Source: Oscillospiraceae bacterium
GTDB lineage: Bacteria; Bacillota; Clostridia; Oscillospirales; CAG-272
NCBI GenBank assembly: GCA_015063795.1
Contig: SVTL01000013.1
Span: 1-58,895, forward strand
Direction of reading: 5' to 3'
DNA length: 58,895 bases
Shown: in pieces, positions 36,170-44,978 of the stretch
How the letters are laid out: every line of letters starts with the position of its first letter
Position numbering within the stretch: position 1 is the first letter of the stretch
Program-made: the position numbers and the translations under genes
The notes under the pieces: model-generated
The model's input: the letters and a program-made list of their open reading frames with translations, nothing else
Told to the model about the DNA's origin: nothing
Databases searched by the model: none

Positions 36170-36199
36170 ATTTTACCACACGCTTTCTCTTTTTGTCAA
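36170..36199 (-). promoter_or_regulatory. sigma-A-type promoter of the T-box leader
   Basis: On the minus strand TTGACA, 18 bp, TAAAAT. It places the transcript start near 36163, at the beginning of the leader. Confidence 0.78.
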
Positions 36200-36278
36200 G
36201 ATATCTTTCATCAATATGTACGCTTGGACAAAATCGAGGCAGAAATCGCGCCCTTCTTTTGTCCTGTTTGCACAAAAA

Positions 36279-37070
36279 TCAAAGCTGTTTTTTGATCCGT
36301 TCCAAAGCGCCCTTTTCCAGCCGGGAAACCTGTGCCTGCGAGATCCCGATCTCCTCGGCGATCTCCATCTGCGTCCGCCCCTGAAAAAAGCGCATGCGGA
36401 TGATGTTTTTCTCCCGCTCGCTCAGCTTTTTCATCGCTTCGCCCAAAGCGATCTCCTCCAGCCACAGCTCATCGCTGCTGCTCTCGTCGCGGATCTGATC
36501 CATCATATAGATCGAGTCGGAGGAGGAATCGTTGTACACCGGCTCGAAGAGCGAGACCGGCTCGATGATGGCGGTGAGCGCAGACACGATGTCCTCCTTG
36601 CGGCAGTCCTCTCCGCTTTCCTGTAAGCAGGCGTGAATCTGCTCGATGGTCGGCTCCTCGGCGATGGTCTTCGACAGCTTTTCCCGCGCCTGCAGGGCCT
36701 TGTACGCCAGGTCTCTTACCGAGCGGCTGACGCGGATGCTGTTGTTGTCGCGCAGATACCGTCTGACCTCACCGATGATCATGGGAACGGCATAGGTGGA
36801 GAATTTCACGTCTAAATCGGTGTTGAAGTTGTCCACCGCCTTGATCAGCCCGATGCACCCCACCTGAAAGAGGTCGTCGGCCGAGTCGCACCGTCCGATG
36901 AAGCGCTGGATGATGCTTAAAACCAGCCGCAGATTGCCGTCGATCAGCTGCTGACGGGCCGAACGGTCGCCGCCCTTGCTTTTGAGCAGAAGCTCTTTCT
37001 TTTCCTCGTCGGTCAGCACCGGCAGCTTGGCCGTGTTGACGCCGCAGATTTCCACTTTGTTGTAAAACAT
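36279..37070 (-). CDS. sigG: forespore-specific RNA polymerase sigma factor SigG
   Basis: 263 residues, standard size. The N-terminal NKVEICGVNTAKLPVLT is a SigG signature; region 2 holds VGCIGLIKAVDNFNTDLDVKFSTYAVPMIIGEVRRYLRDN in overlapping pieces, and region 4 ends EIGISQAQVSRLEKGALERI. SigG directs late forespore genes such as small acid-soluble proteins. AAAGGACGG precedes the ATG. In most Clostridia sigG follows spoIIGA-sigE; here its upstream neighbour is a divergent secreted-protein gene, so it has been moved away from sigE. A T-box unit follows downstream. Confidence 0.95.
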   Translation of the reverse strand: MFYNKVEICGVNTAKLPVLTDEEKKELLLKSKGGDRSARQQLIDGNLRLVLSIIQRFIGRCDSADDLFQVGCIGLIKAVDNFNTDLDVKFSTYAVPMIIGEVRRYLRDNNSIRVSRSVRDLAYKALQAREKLSKTIAEEPTIEQIHACLQESGEDCRKEDIVSALTAIIEPVSLFEPVYNDSSSDSIYMMDQIRDESSSDELWLEEIALGEAMKKLSEREKNIIRMRFFQGRTQMEIAEEIGISQAQVSRLEKGALERIKKQL

Positions 37071-37133
37071 GGTCGATCCGTCCTTTTCCGGAAAGCATCC
37101 GCCGTGGGAGGCAGAGCTTGTTTTCTATGGAAA

Positions 37134-37163
37134 AGTATTGACAGAACAGCGAGCGGTTTATTC
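37134..37163 (-). promoter_or_regulatory. possible sigma-F/sigma-G-type promoter of sigG (weak)
   Basis: On the minus strand GAATA, then 18 bp, then CAATACT, about 65 bp before the sigG start. The -35 fits the forespore consensus; the -10 is imperfect. The rest of the 347-bp gap between sigG and the secreted-protein gene shows no other gene or repeat. Confidence 0.3.
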
Positions 37164-37334
37164 AAAAAGGGAAGTGTATGATTTTGGTAAAAGCGGAACG
37201 GGCAGGCATAGGAGCGGGCGGGCGCGCATAGAGTGGAAAAGGACAGGCGGTCCGCTTTCGGCGGAAAAATGACCAAAGAGCGCGAAAGTGTTTTAAAAGT
37301 AAAAAAAGTGGGGGGGAATGATTAAGAATATCAG

Positions 37335-37363
37335 TTGAAAAATGAGAGAAAACGTGATATAAT
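37335..37363 (+). promoter_or_regulatory. sigma-A-type promoter of the large secreted protein
   Basis: TTGAAA, 17 bp, TATAAT, about 55 bp before the start codon. Confidence 0.78.
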
Positions 37364-37417
37364 GAAAGATACCGACCATTGTCGGCAAATCTTCGGATGC
37401 TCCAAGGAGAAAAACAG

Positions 37418-40270
37418 ATGAAACATGGAATGAAACGCATGATCCTGTCTCTGGCTGCGGCTCTGCTCTGCACCATGCTGCTGGCAGCGGCTGTCACCGC
37501 CTCGGCGGCAGACAGGGTCATATACATTGCCGATAACGGCAACGGCGACGGGTCCAGTGCGGACAAGCCGCTGAAGACCGAGTTTTACGATCCGAAAAAG
37601 ATCGGATCCAACGCCAATTATCTCAATCATCCGCTCTATCAGGCGGTGGACAAGCTGAAGGAGACCGGCGGCACGGTCGTTGTCTGCGGACCGCTGACCA
37701 TCTCCTCGGAGCATATGTCGGGTTCGGACTTCACGCTGCCCATCAGCGGTGACAACCACATCACGCTCACCAGTGTTTACGGCGATGCGGACTACCGCCG
37801 TACCAAGGGCGCAGGCATCACGCTGGGCGGCAACCTCTCCTTCCGCGGCGATGTGCTGCTGGAAAACCTGACCATCAGCACCACCCGTATGGAATGCAAG
37901 CTCTGCTTCGGCGGATACGATGCGGTCGTCGGCGAGGGCGTTTCCTGCAACAAGAACGAATCGGGCGCGGACGGCTATCCGATGCTGGTGGGCGGAAACC
38001 GCTATCATCACCTGTACGGCGACGACACCAATCTCACCGTCCTCAGCGGCACATGGACCTCCATCGTGGGCGGCTGCTTCGGTGCCAATGCGGAGACCGA
38101 GCAGGATTATGCCTATGGCGCCATGATCGGCGATGTGCATCTGACCATCGGCGGCAAGGCCTCGGTCACCCGCACGCTCTTTTGCTCCACTCCCTCGTCC
38201 GCAGCGCCTTTTATGGGCGATGCCTATGTGACCATACAGGATGACGCTGCCATCACCGGCCGTATCTTCGGCACCGGCGAGATGGGCGTGATCGGGAATC
38301 ACACCATTTATCTGGATGTGAACGGTGGTAAGTTCAACTGCGAGGACATTCTCGGCAGTGCGCTGGGGAAGAACGGACGCGATCTTCCTACCGCCATCCT
38401 GGATGCTTCCGATTATGAGGGCGTTTTGTCAGCGTTCAACAACGCGGACAAGTTTGACGCCATTCTCTATCCCAACAAGATGCTGAAGACGGTCGAGCTG
38501 GTCAAAGAGCCGTCCGATCTGACCGTTTGCAAGGGCTTTGCCCCCGATCTGAGCGGCGCTGTGTTCAAGGCCTCCTATGAAAACCGCGGCAGCGTCATCG
38601 AGAGCGAATATCCCTATGAGATCTGCAAGAACAATATCACGGCATCGGTCGGCGAGGACGGAAACGTGTCGATCACCTTCGGCAGTTCCGAAACGCCGGT
38701 TTCCTACCAGGGCAAGCTTGTCAACACGCCTGCGCTGTCGGTTGAGGGCGCACAGATCAAAACAAGCGGCCGCAATCAGGGGCTCCGCTTTGTGGCGAAG
38801 CTGGAAAAGAGCGACGCGCTTCAGATCACCCGTTACGGTCTGCTGATCGCTCCCGCCGTTACGCTCTCTTCTCCCGATCAGCTCCGCTTTGACAATGTTT
38901 ACGGCATGACCGTAGTCGATGCCACGGGCAAACCGCTGAAGGAGGAGAACGGGTTTGTCTATTTCACGGGCGCTGTGGCCAACCTCCCCGAGGAGGAGTA
39001 TGAGTTTGCTTACACCGCCGTTGCCTTCTATGAATATCAGAGCGGTGAGGTGACCGGCATTGTCTATTCCGATGCCATCACCCGCAGTGTATACGACGTG
39101 GCCAAGGCCATGGAGAACGGCTCGCGCGAAAGCGTTTCGGCTCTCGTTGCCATCCGTGACGACGTTGTGTATAAGACCGAAAACAGCATCACCTATGTCC
39201 GTCCGCAGGCCATCCTGGATGACATGCGCCAGACGGTTGTCGATTACATGAAGAAGCTGGGCTCCATCCGCTGGACCAACCGCGTGCAGATGGACTTCAC
39301 CTCCGGCCCCATCGAATACGCCGCGCCCAATTACACCTCCGGCATGGTCCTGCAGGGACTGCTCTACAACGGCGGTAAGTCGACGCTCGAGGAATGGGAG
39401 TACGATCTGACGGGCAACGCTTACACCAACACCAAGAAGACCGACTTCTACAAGGTCACCGGCACCAGCTGCTCGCATTCGATCTTTGCGGCATACCAGC
39501 TGGTCGCGGCCGATGTGCAGATCAGCGGTGCCACCCGTTGTATCCCCGCCATGCAGCAGGGCGTCATCGGCGTGGGTGAGTATGACTACGAGGGCAATTT
39601 TGCAACCACCGAGGCCATGATCATGGGCGATGACAAGACCGTCCGTGCCGCCGAGCAGCGCATCTATGCCGCTTATGCGGAAATGACCCCCGGCGATATC
39701 CTGCTCCAGTGGTGGCTGAACAAGAACAACGTTCCGCTGGGACACACCATCCTCTGCGCCTCCGAGCCGGTGCTGGTCTACAATTCCAACGGCACCATCA
39801 ACGGCAACGCCAGCTATGTGCTCATTCATGAGCAGCATGCCACGCTCTTAGAGGAGAGAGGCTATAAGACCACCTGGAGACTGGACTACAAGATGACCTT
39901 CTCCACGCTCCTCAGCCGCTTCTTCGTTCCCGTATCCATTTCTCCGATGAAGACCGGCTATTCGGCCACGCCTTATTGCATCGTCACCGACCTGCCCTCG
40001 GGCGAGGAGCTGGCGGCAAACGGTCTGTCCGGACGCATCGACTCCAACTACCGCATCCGCTGGTACACGGTCAGCGTCAAGGATGCAAGCGGCAAGGAGG
40101 TCTACACCGACAAATTCTTCCCGCTGGAGTGCCAGACGGCCAACATCGACTTCATCGCCACCAAAGACGACTTTGCTTCCCTGCCCAAGGGACAGTACAC
40201 CTGTGAACTTTCGGTCGCTTTTGCTCAAAAGGATGAAAAAGTGGCGTCAATTTTCTTCGAGAAAAACTAA
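37418..40270 (+). CDS. large secreted protein with putative cysteine-hydrolase (NlpC/P60-like) C-terminal region
   Basis: 950 residues. A signal peptide (about 1-32, ending ASAADR) is followed by a region with repeated strands and glycines (about 35-330; motifs like YIADNGNGDGSSADKPL suggest a right-handed beta-helix), a middle beta-domain segment (about 400-560), and a C-terminal third with GTSCSHSIFAAYQLV and, about 95 residues on, VPLGHTILCAS. A cysteine early in a helix and a later GH(T) match the Cys-His dyad layout of papain/NlpC-P60 hydrolases. If right, it may cut peptidoglycan or peptides outside the cell. No close family is recalled; the enzymatic part is inferred. AAGGAG lies eight bases before the ATG. 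Confidence 0.72.
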   Translation: MKHGMKRMILSLAAALLCTMLLAAAVTASAADRVIYIADNGNGDGSSADKPLKTEFYDPKKIGSNANYLNHPLYQAVDKLKETGGTVVVCGPLTISSEHMSGSDFTLPISGDNHITLTSVYGDADYRRTKGAGITLGGNLSFRGDVLLENLTISTTRMECKLCFGGYDAVVGEGVSCNKNESGADGYPMLVGGNRYHHLYGDDTNLTVLSGTWTSIVGGCFGANAETEQDYAYGAMIGDVHLTIGGKASVTRTLFCSTPSSAAPFMGDAYVTIQDDAAITGRIFGTGEMGVIGNHTIYLDVNGGKFNCEDILGSALGKNGRDLPTAILDASDYEGVLSAFNNADKFDAILYPNKMLKTVELVKEPSDLTVCKGFAPDLSGAVFKASYENRGSVIESEYPYEICKNNITASVGEDGNVSITFGSSETPVSYQGKLVNTPALSVEGAQIKTSGRNQGLRFVAKLEKSDALQITRYGLLIAPAVTLSSPDQLRFDNVYGMTVVDATGKPLKEENGFVYFTGAVANLPEEEYEFAYTAVAFYEYQSGEVTGIVYSDAITRSVYDVAKAMENGSRESVSALVAIRDDVVYKTENSITYVRPQAILDDMRQTVVDYMKKLGSIRWTNRVQMDFTSGPIEYAAPNYTSGMVLQGLLYNGGKSTLEEWEYDLTGNAYTNTKKTDFYKVTGTSCSHSIFAAYQLVAADVQISGATRCIPAMQQGVIGVGEYDYEGNFATTEAMIMGDDKTVRAAEQRIYAAYAEMTPGDILLQWWLNKNNVPLGHTILCASEPVLVYNSNGTINGNASYVLIHEQHATLLEERGYKTTWRLDYKMTFSTLLSRFFVPVSISPMKTGYSATPYCIVTDLPSGEELAANGLSGRIDSNYRIRWYTVSVKDASGKEVYTDKFFPLECQTANIDFIATKDDFASLPKGQYTCELSVAFAQKDEKVASIFFEKN

Positions 40271-40320
40271 AAGTGATAAAAATGACAAATATTCGGTCAT
40301 AAAATCGGTGAAAATGGATA

Positions 40321-40349
40321 TTTACATTTTCTCCTGAATGCGGTATAAT
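40321..40349 (+). promoter_or_regulatory. sigma-A-type promoter upstream of lon (P1)
   Basis: TTTACA, 17 bp, TATAAT. Transcription should begin near 40356, and the 80-bp hairpin region with its T-run lies immediately downstream. Confidence 0.75.
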
Positions 40350-40355
40350 AACCTT

Positions 40356-40454
40356 TGCGGTATAGCAACAGCAGCACAGCAGGATAAAATTTCCTTTGGA
40401 GCGTCAATCTTATGGCGTGATCACACAGGCGATTTTATTCTGTTGTGTTTTTTT
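40356..40454 (+). ncRNA. possible small RNA or transcription attenuator in the lon leader
   Basis: From the P1 start, about 100 nt run to an intrinsic terminator: ACAGCAGGATAAAAT (40376-40390) can pair over 15 bp (two G-T) with ATTTTATTCTGTTGT (40432-40446), and a run of seven T follows (40448-40454). The 41-nt loop region between the arms could fold further. A promoter feeding a terminator with no ORF between is the layout of a small RNA or of an attenuator. No known RNA family was recognised. The rest of the 388-bp gap before lon holds the weak second promoter and some short hairpins (for example at about 40525 and 40543). Confidence 0.5.
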
Positions 40455-40475
40455 ACGGATATTTTTCAAAAAGTG

Positions 40476-40504
40476 TGGAAAACTTCACGAATGTATGGTA
40501 TAAT
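40476..40504 (+). promoter_or_regulatory. second candidate lon promoter (P2), extended -10
   Basis: TATAAT at 40499-40504 preceded by TGG (extended -10), with a poor -35 (TGGAAA, 17-bp spacing). It lies past the terminator-like hairpin, so it could drive lon on its own. About 150 bp of leader follow, with no recognised heat-shock operator. Confidence 0.45.
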
Positions 40505-40658
40505 ATAAGGAACAATTCGGAAAATGCGCCCTCAAACGGGTGCCGTGATGTCTCATCATAAGGCGGTCTGTGAAAAAAGAACGCTTTGATGCAGGAAAAA
40601 CGGTGCCGCGAGGCTTTGCCTTTGCTCAGGGCTTGGAAACATAAAGGAAAAAAACAAA

Positions 40659-43073
40659 ATGGTCAATTACACCGAAAGAATCGAAAAACTGGAGCTGCCC
40701 GTTCTTCCGCTGAAAACACAGGTGGCTTTTCCCTCCGTCCCCATCAATTTTGAGATCGAGGGCGGTCCGCTGGCCAAGGAGCTGGCGAAGATTGAGAAAA
40801 AGGGCGAGCCGATCCTGCTGCTCACCCAGAAGGAGCCCGCCGAGCAAAGTCCGTCCAAGGCCGAGGATTTTTATAAGGTCGGAACGGTGGCCACCGTGCG
40901 CGAGTATCTGAAGCTGCCCGAAAACGGCGTCAGCCTTCTGACCGAGAACCGCTGCCGTGCCTCGGTGCTGTCGATGAAGATGAACGGCAAAATCTTGGTC
41001 GCCGAGGTGCTGTGCAAGACCGTGGCTGTGGAGGGCAACGGCGGCATCAAGGGCGAGCTTCTGCGCAAAGAGGCCATGAGCGTGTTTGAGCGCTTCCGCA
41101 AGTTCATCCCCAAGCTGTCCAAGGAGATCCTGATGGCCATGAAGATGATGGACTCCCCCGGTATGCTGGCCGACTTCATCGCTTGCCATATGCTGGCGGA
41201 TGTGAAGGACAAGGTGAAGATCTTGGAGGAGTTCGATCCGCTGGCACGGCTGGAGCTGCTGTCGGTTTTGATGGAGCAGGAGATCAAGCTGCTGGAGGCC
41301 GAGAGCGAGATCCACAAGCGCGTGGTGGGGGCCATTGAGGCGCACCAGAGAGAGTTTTATCTCAAGGAGCAGCTGAAGGTCATCCGCGATGAGCTGGGCG
41401 ATCCCGACGGCGACAGCGAGATCGATGAGTATTACGACAAGATCGAGGCGGCCAACCTGCCCGAAAACGTGAGAGAAAAGCTGCACACCGAACTGAAGCG
41501 TCTGTCGAAGATGCCCTTTGCCTCCGCGGAGAGCGGTCTGCAGCGCAATTACATCGATTTTTGTCTGGAATACCCTTGGAGCGCCAAAACACGCGACCGT
41601 CTGGATGTGGCCAAGGCGAAGAAGATCCTGGAGCGCGACCACAACGGACTTGAGAAGGTGAAGGAGCGCATCGTGGAGTATCTGGCCACGCGCAAGCTGA
41701 ATCCCGATCTGAAAAATCAGATCCTTTGCTTGGTGGGACCTCCCGGAACGGGTAAGACCTCCATCTCCCGTTCGATCGCAGAGGCCATGAACCGCAAGAT
41801 GGTGCGCGTGTCGCTGGGCGGCGTGCGGGACGAGGCCGACATCCGCGGTCACCGCAAGACCTATGTGGGCGCCATGCCCGGACGCATTGTGGCCGCCATC
41901 GCCCAGGCCAAGGTGTCCAATCCCCTGATCCTGCTCGACGAGATCGACAAGCTTTCCCACGATGCTCACGGCGATCCGGCCTCCGCTCTGCTGGAAACGC
42001 TGGACAGCGAGCAGAATCATGCCTTCCGCGACCATTATATGGAGCTGCCCGTGGACTTGACCGACTGCGTCTTCCTCACCACGGCCAACTCTCTCGATAC
42101 CATCCCCCGCCCGCTGATCGACCGTATGGAGATCATCGAGGTGAAGATGTACAACCGCCACGAAAAGCTGGCTATCGCCAAGGACCATCTGATCAAAAAG
42201 CAGATGAAGCGCCACGGGCTGAACGGCACGCAGCTGAAGATCACCGATGCCGCCGTGCTGGAGCTGATCGATTTCTACACCGCCGAGGCCGGTGTCCGTA
42301 ATCTGGAGCGTGAGATCGCCACCCTCTGCCGCAAGACGGCGGTGAAGATCGTGTCGGGCGAGGCCAAGCGGTGCGTGATCGATGCCAAGGACGTTTCCGC
42401 GTACCTGGGCGTGCGCAAGATCCTGCCCGAGGCGATCGGAGAAAGCGATGAGGTGGGCGTGGTCAACGGTCTGGCTTACACCGAATGCGGCGGCGACCTG
42501 CTGAAGGTGGAGACGGCGGTGATGCCAGGCAGCGGCAAGATCGAGCTGACCGGCTCTTTGGGAGACGTGATGAAGGAATCGGCCTCCGCCGCGGTCAGCT
42601 ACATCCGCGCTCACGCCGATGAATACGGCATCGAGGAATCGTTTTATAAGACCAAGGACATACATATCCATTTCCCCGAGGGGGCCACGCCCAAGGACGG
42701 ACCGTCGGCAGGCGTTGCCATTGCCACCTCTCTGCTCAGTGAATTGACCGGACGTGCGGTCCGCCGCGAGGTGGCCATGACCGGCGAGATCACCCTGCGC
42801 GGACGCGTGCTGGCCATCGGCGGTCTGAGAGAAAAGACCATGGCCGCGTATAAGGCAGGCGTGAAGAAGGTGCTGATCCCGAAGGAAAACGAGCGGGACC
42901 TGGAGCAGATCGATGCGTTGGTGAAGGAGAATGTGGAGATCGTTCTCTGCTCAACGCTGGATGAGGCGCTGTCCCATTCGCTCACCCCCAAGGAGGAACG
43001 GCTGGATTCGGTGCTGAAAAAGCTGCCGGTCTACGAAAAAACAAAAGGCTTTGAAGAAGAGAAAACGATATGA
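40659..43073 (+). CDS. lon: ATP-dependent protease Lon (LonA)
   Basis: 804 residues. N-terminal substrate-recognition domain, then AAA+ module with Walker A GPPGTGKTSIS and Walker B ILLDEIDKL, and the C-terminal protease domain with the catalytic serine in PKDGPSAGVAIATSLLSE and the lysine about 43 residues later. It degrades misfolded and regulatory proteins. The ATG is preceded by AAAGGAAAA. The stop overlaps the engB start (ATGA), as in many Firmicutes lon-engB pairs. Confidence 0.97.
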   Translation: MVNYTERIEKLELPVLPLKTQVAFPSVPINFEIEGGPLAKELAKIEKKGEPILLLTQKEPAEQSPSKAEDFYKVGTVATVREYLKLPENGVSLLTENRCRASVLSMKMNGKILVAEVLCKTVAVEGNGGIKGELLRKEAMSVFERFRKFIPKLSKEILMAMKMMDSPGMLADFIACHMLADVKDKVKILEEFDPLARLELLSVLMEQEIKLLEAESEIHKRVVGAIEAHQREFYLKEQLKVIRDELGDPDGDSEIDEYYDKIEAANLPENVREKLHTELKRLSKMPFASAESGLQRNYIDFCLEYPWSAKTRDRLDVAKAKKILERDHNGLEKVKERIVEYLATRKLNPDLKNQILCLVGPPGTGKTSISRSIAEAMNRKMVRVSLGGVRDEADIRGHRKTYVGAMPGRIVAAIAQAKVSNPLILLDEIDKLSHDAHGDPASALLETLDSEQNHAFRDHYMELPVDLTDCVFLTTANSLDTIPRPLIDRMEIIEVKMYNRHEKLAIAKDHLIKKQMKRHGLNGTQLKITDAAVLELIDFYTAEAGVRNLEREIATLCRKTAVKIVSGEAKRCVIDAKDVSAYLGVRKILPEAIGESDEVGVVNGLAYTECGGDLLKVETAVMPGSGKIELTGSLGDVMKESASAAVSYIRAHADEYGIEESFYKTKDIHIHFPEGATPKDGPSAGVAIATSLLSELTGRAVRREVAMTGEITLRGRVLAIGGLREKTMAAYKAGVKKVLIPKENERDLEQIDALVKENVEIVLCSTLDEALSHSLTPKEERLDSVLKKLPVYEKTKGFEEEKTI

Positions 43074-43675
43074 TTCTGAATTTTCAAAATTCCGCACTCA
43101 CCCTCACCGCAGGGCGTCCCGACCAGCTTCCTCAGAAGGCAACACCGCAGATCGCGCTGTCGGGGCGGTCGAATGTGGGCAAGAGCTCGCTGATCAATTC
43201 GCTGCTCGGGCGGAAGAATCTGGCGCGCGTCAGCTCCTCCCCCGGCAAGACCATCACCGTCAATTTCTATGAGATCGACAAAAAGCTGTATCTGGTGGAC
43301 CTGCCCGGCTATGGCTATGCCAAGCGGTCGGAGGCCGAAAGACGGATCTGGGCGGGGCTGACCGATGGGTATTTCACCCGCTACATCGACCGCGTGCCCT
43401 TTCTGTCGGTTTTGCAGCTGATCGATCTGAAGACCGGTCCCACCCGGGATGACGAGATGATGTTCGATTGGATGGAGGGCAACGGCATCCCCTATTTTGT
43501 GGCAGCCACCAAGTGCGACAAATTGAATAAGACCGACCGCGCCGAGGCCGAACAGGAGCTTCGCACCTACCTTGGCGAGGACCGTTTGGTGATCCCCTTC
43601 TCCTCGTTGACCGGTGAGGGCAGGGAAGAGCTTCGCTCGCATCTGTGCGAGCTGTATCGGACGAAAGGAATGTAA
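43070..43675 (+). CDS. engB: ribosome biogenesis GTPase EngB (YsxC/YihA)
   Basis: 201 residues. GTPase motifs: G1 GRSNVGKSS, G2 region SSPGKTITVNFYE, G3 DLPGYGYAKR, G4 ATKCDKL. The family acts in 50S ribosome assembly. The ATG overlaps the lon stop by 4 bp, so translation is coupled. Its length and motif spacing are normal. lysA follows 4 bp after its stop, likely in the same transcript. Confidence 0.96.
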   Translation: MILNFQNSALTLTAGRPDQLPQKATPQIALSGRSNVGKSSLINSLLGRKNLARVSSSPGKTITVNFYEIDKKLYLVDLPGYGYAKRSEAERRIWAGLTDGYFTRYIDRVPFLSVLQLIDLKTGPTRDDEMMFDWMEGNGIPYFVAATKCDKLNKTDRAEAEQELRTYLGEDRLVIPFSSLTGEGREELRSHLCELYRTKGM

Positions 43676-43679
43676 AAAG

Positions 43680-44978
43680 ATGTTTATACACGCTTGTCTT
43701 GGCAAAAATGAAAAAGGACATATGACCATCGGCGGCGTTGACACCGTCTCGCTGGCCGAGCAGTACGGCACGCCGCTGTATGCGATGGATGAAGCGACCA
43801 TCCGCGAAAACTGCCGCATTTACAAAGAAGCGCTGCGTGACGCTTACGGTGAGGACAGCCTGCCGCTGTATGCCAGCAAGGCCTTCTCCTGCAAGCAGAT
43901 CTACCGCATCGCCGCTGAGGAGGGCATCGGCATCGATTTGGTCTCCCCCGGCGAGATGTATACGGCGCTGAAGGCCGGCTTCCCCATGGAAAAAGCCTTC
44001 TTCCACGGCAACAACAAGACCGATGCCGATCTTCGCATGAGCATCGAATCGGGCGTTGGCTACATCGTGGTGGACAACACCGATGAGCTGACCGCTCTTG
44101 AGCGCATCGCTTCTGAGATGGGGAAGGTGCAGAAGATCCTGCTCCGCATCACCCCCGGCATCGATCCGCACACGCATCAGAAGATCATCACCGGCAATGT
44201 GGACAGCAAGTTCGGCAATGCCATCGTCACCGGGCAGGCCATGGCCATCGTGAAGGCGGCGCTGGCCTGTGAGAATCTGACGCTGGAGGGGCTTCACTGC
44301 CACATCGGCTCGCAGATCTTTGACTGCGATCCCTTCGACGATGCCGCTTCGATCATGATCGGCTTCATCGCCGACATCAAGAAGGAGACGGGCAAGGAGA
44401 TGCACTTCCTCAATCTGGGCGGCGGCTTCGGCGTGCGGTATGTCGAAGAGCACGAGCCGATCGACTATGCGAAGAACATCCGGGCCATTGCCTCGCACAT
44501 CAAGGCGCTCTGCGAAGAAAAGGGCGTTCATCTGCCTGCCGTTCTCATGGAGCCCGGACGCTCCATCGTCGCCGCCTCGGGCATCACGCTGTATACGGTC
44601 GGCTCGGTGAAGGAGATCGTTGGCTTCAAGAAATACGTCAGCATCGACGGCGGCATGCCCGACAATCCGCGGTATGCGCTCTACCAGTCGCCCTATTCGG
44701 TGTACACCGCCAACCGTCTGAACGAAAAGGCCGAGTATACCTGCACCATCGCCGGACGCTGCTGCGAGAGCGGCGACCTGATCGCCGAGGATGTGACCAT
44801 CGCCAAGCCCGTGCGCGGCGACCTGCTGGCGGTGACCACCACCGGCGCTTACAACTACTCCATGGCCTCCAATTACAACCGTATCCCCCGCCCGCCCGTG
44901 GTCATGATCCAAGACGGCGACAGCTATGTGGCCGTGGCGCGCGAGAGCTACGAGGATCTGATAAGGAACGATCGATAA
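43680..44978 (+). CDS. lysA: diaminopimelate decarboxylase
   Basis: 432 residues from the ATG at 43680 (AAAGGAA ten bases upstream). The PLP-binding lysine is in YASKAFSCKQ, the phosphate contacts in HIGSQI and GGGFGV, and the inter-subunit cysteine and acid residues in GRCCESGD and the GAYNYSMASNYN end. It turns meso-diaminopimelate into lysine. Ddh at 5.3-6.3 kb supplies the substrate by the one-step dehydrogenase route. It follows engB at 4 bp and abuts the M50 protease start. Confidence 0.96.
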   Translation: MFIHACLGKNEKGHMTIGGVDTVSLAEQYGTPLYAMDEATIRENCRIYKEALRDAYGEDSLPLYASKAFSCKQIYRIAAEEGIGIDLVSPGEMYTALKAGFPMEKAFFHGNNKTDADLRMSIESGVGYIVVDNTDELTALERIASEMGKVQKILLRITPGIDPHTHQKIITGNVDSKFGNAIVTGQAMAIVKAALACENLTLEGLHCHIGSQIFDCDPFDDAASIMIGFIADIKKETGKEMHFLNLGGGFGVRYVEEHEPIDYAKNIRAIASHIKALCEEKGVHLPAVLMEPGRSIVAASGITLYTVGSVKEIVGFKKYVSIDGGMPDNPRYALYQSPYSVYTANRLNEKAEYTCTIAGRCCESGDLIAEDVTIAKPVRGDLLAVTTTGAYNYSMASNYNRIPRPPVVMIQDGDSYVAVARESYEDLIRNDR

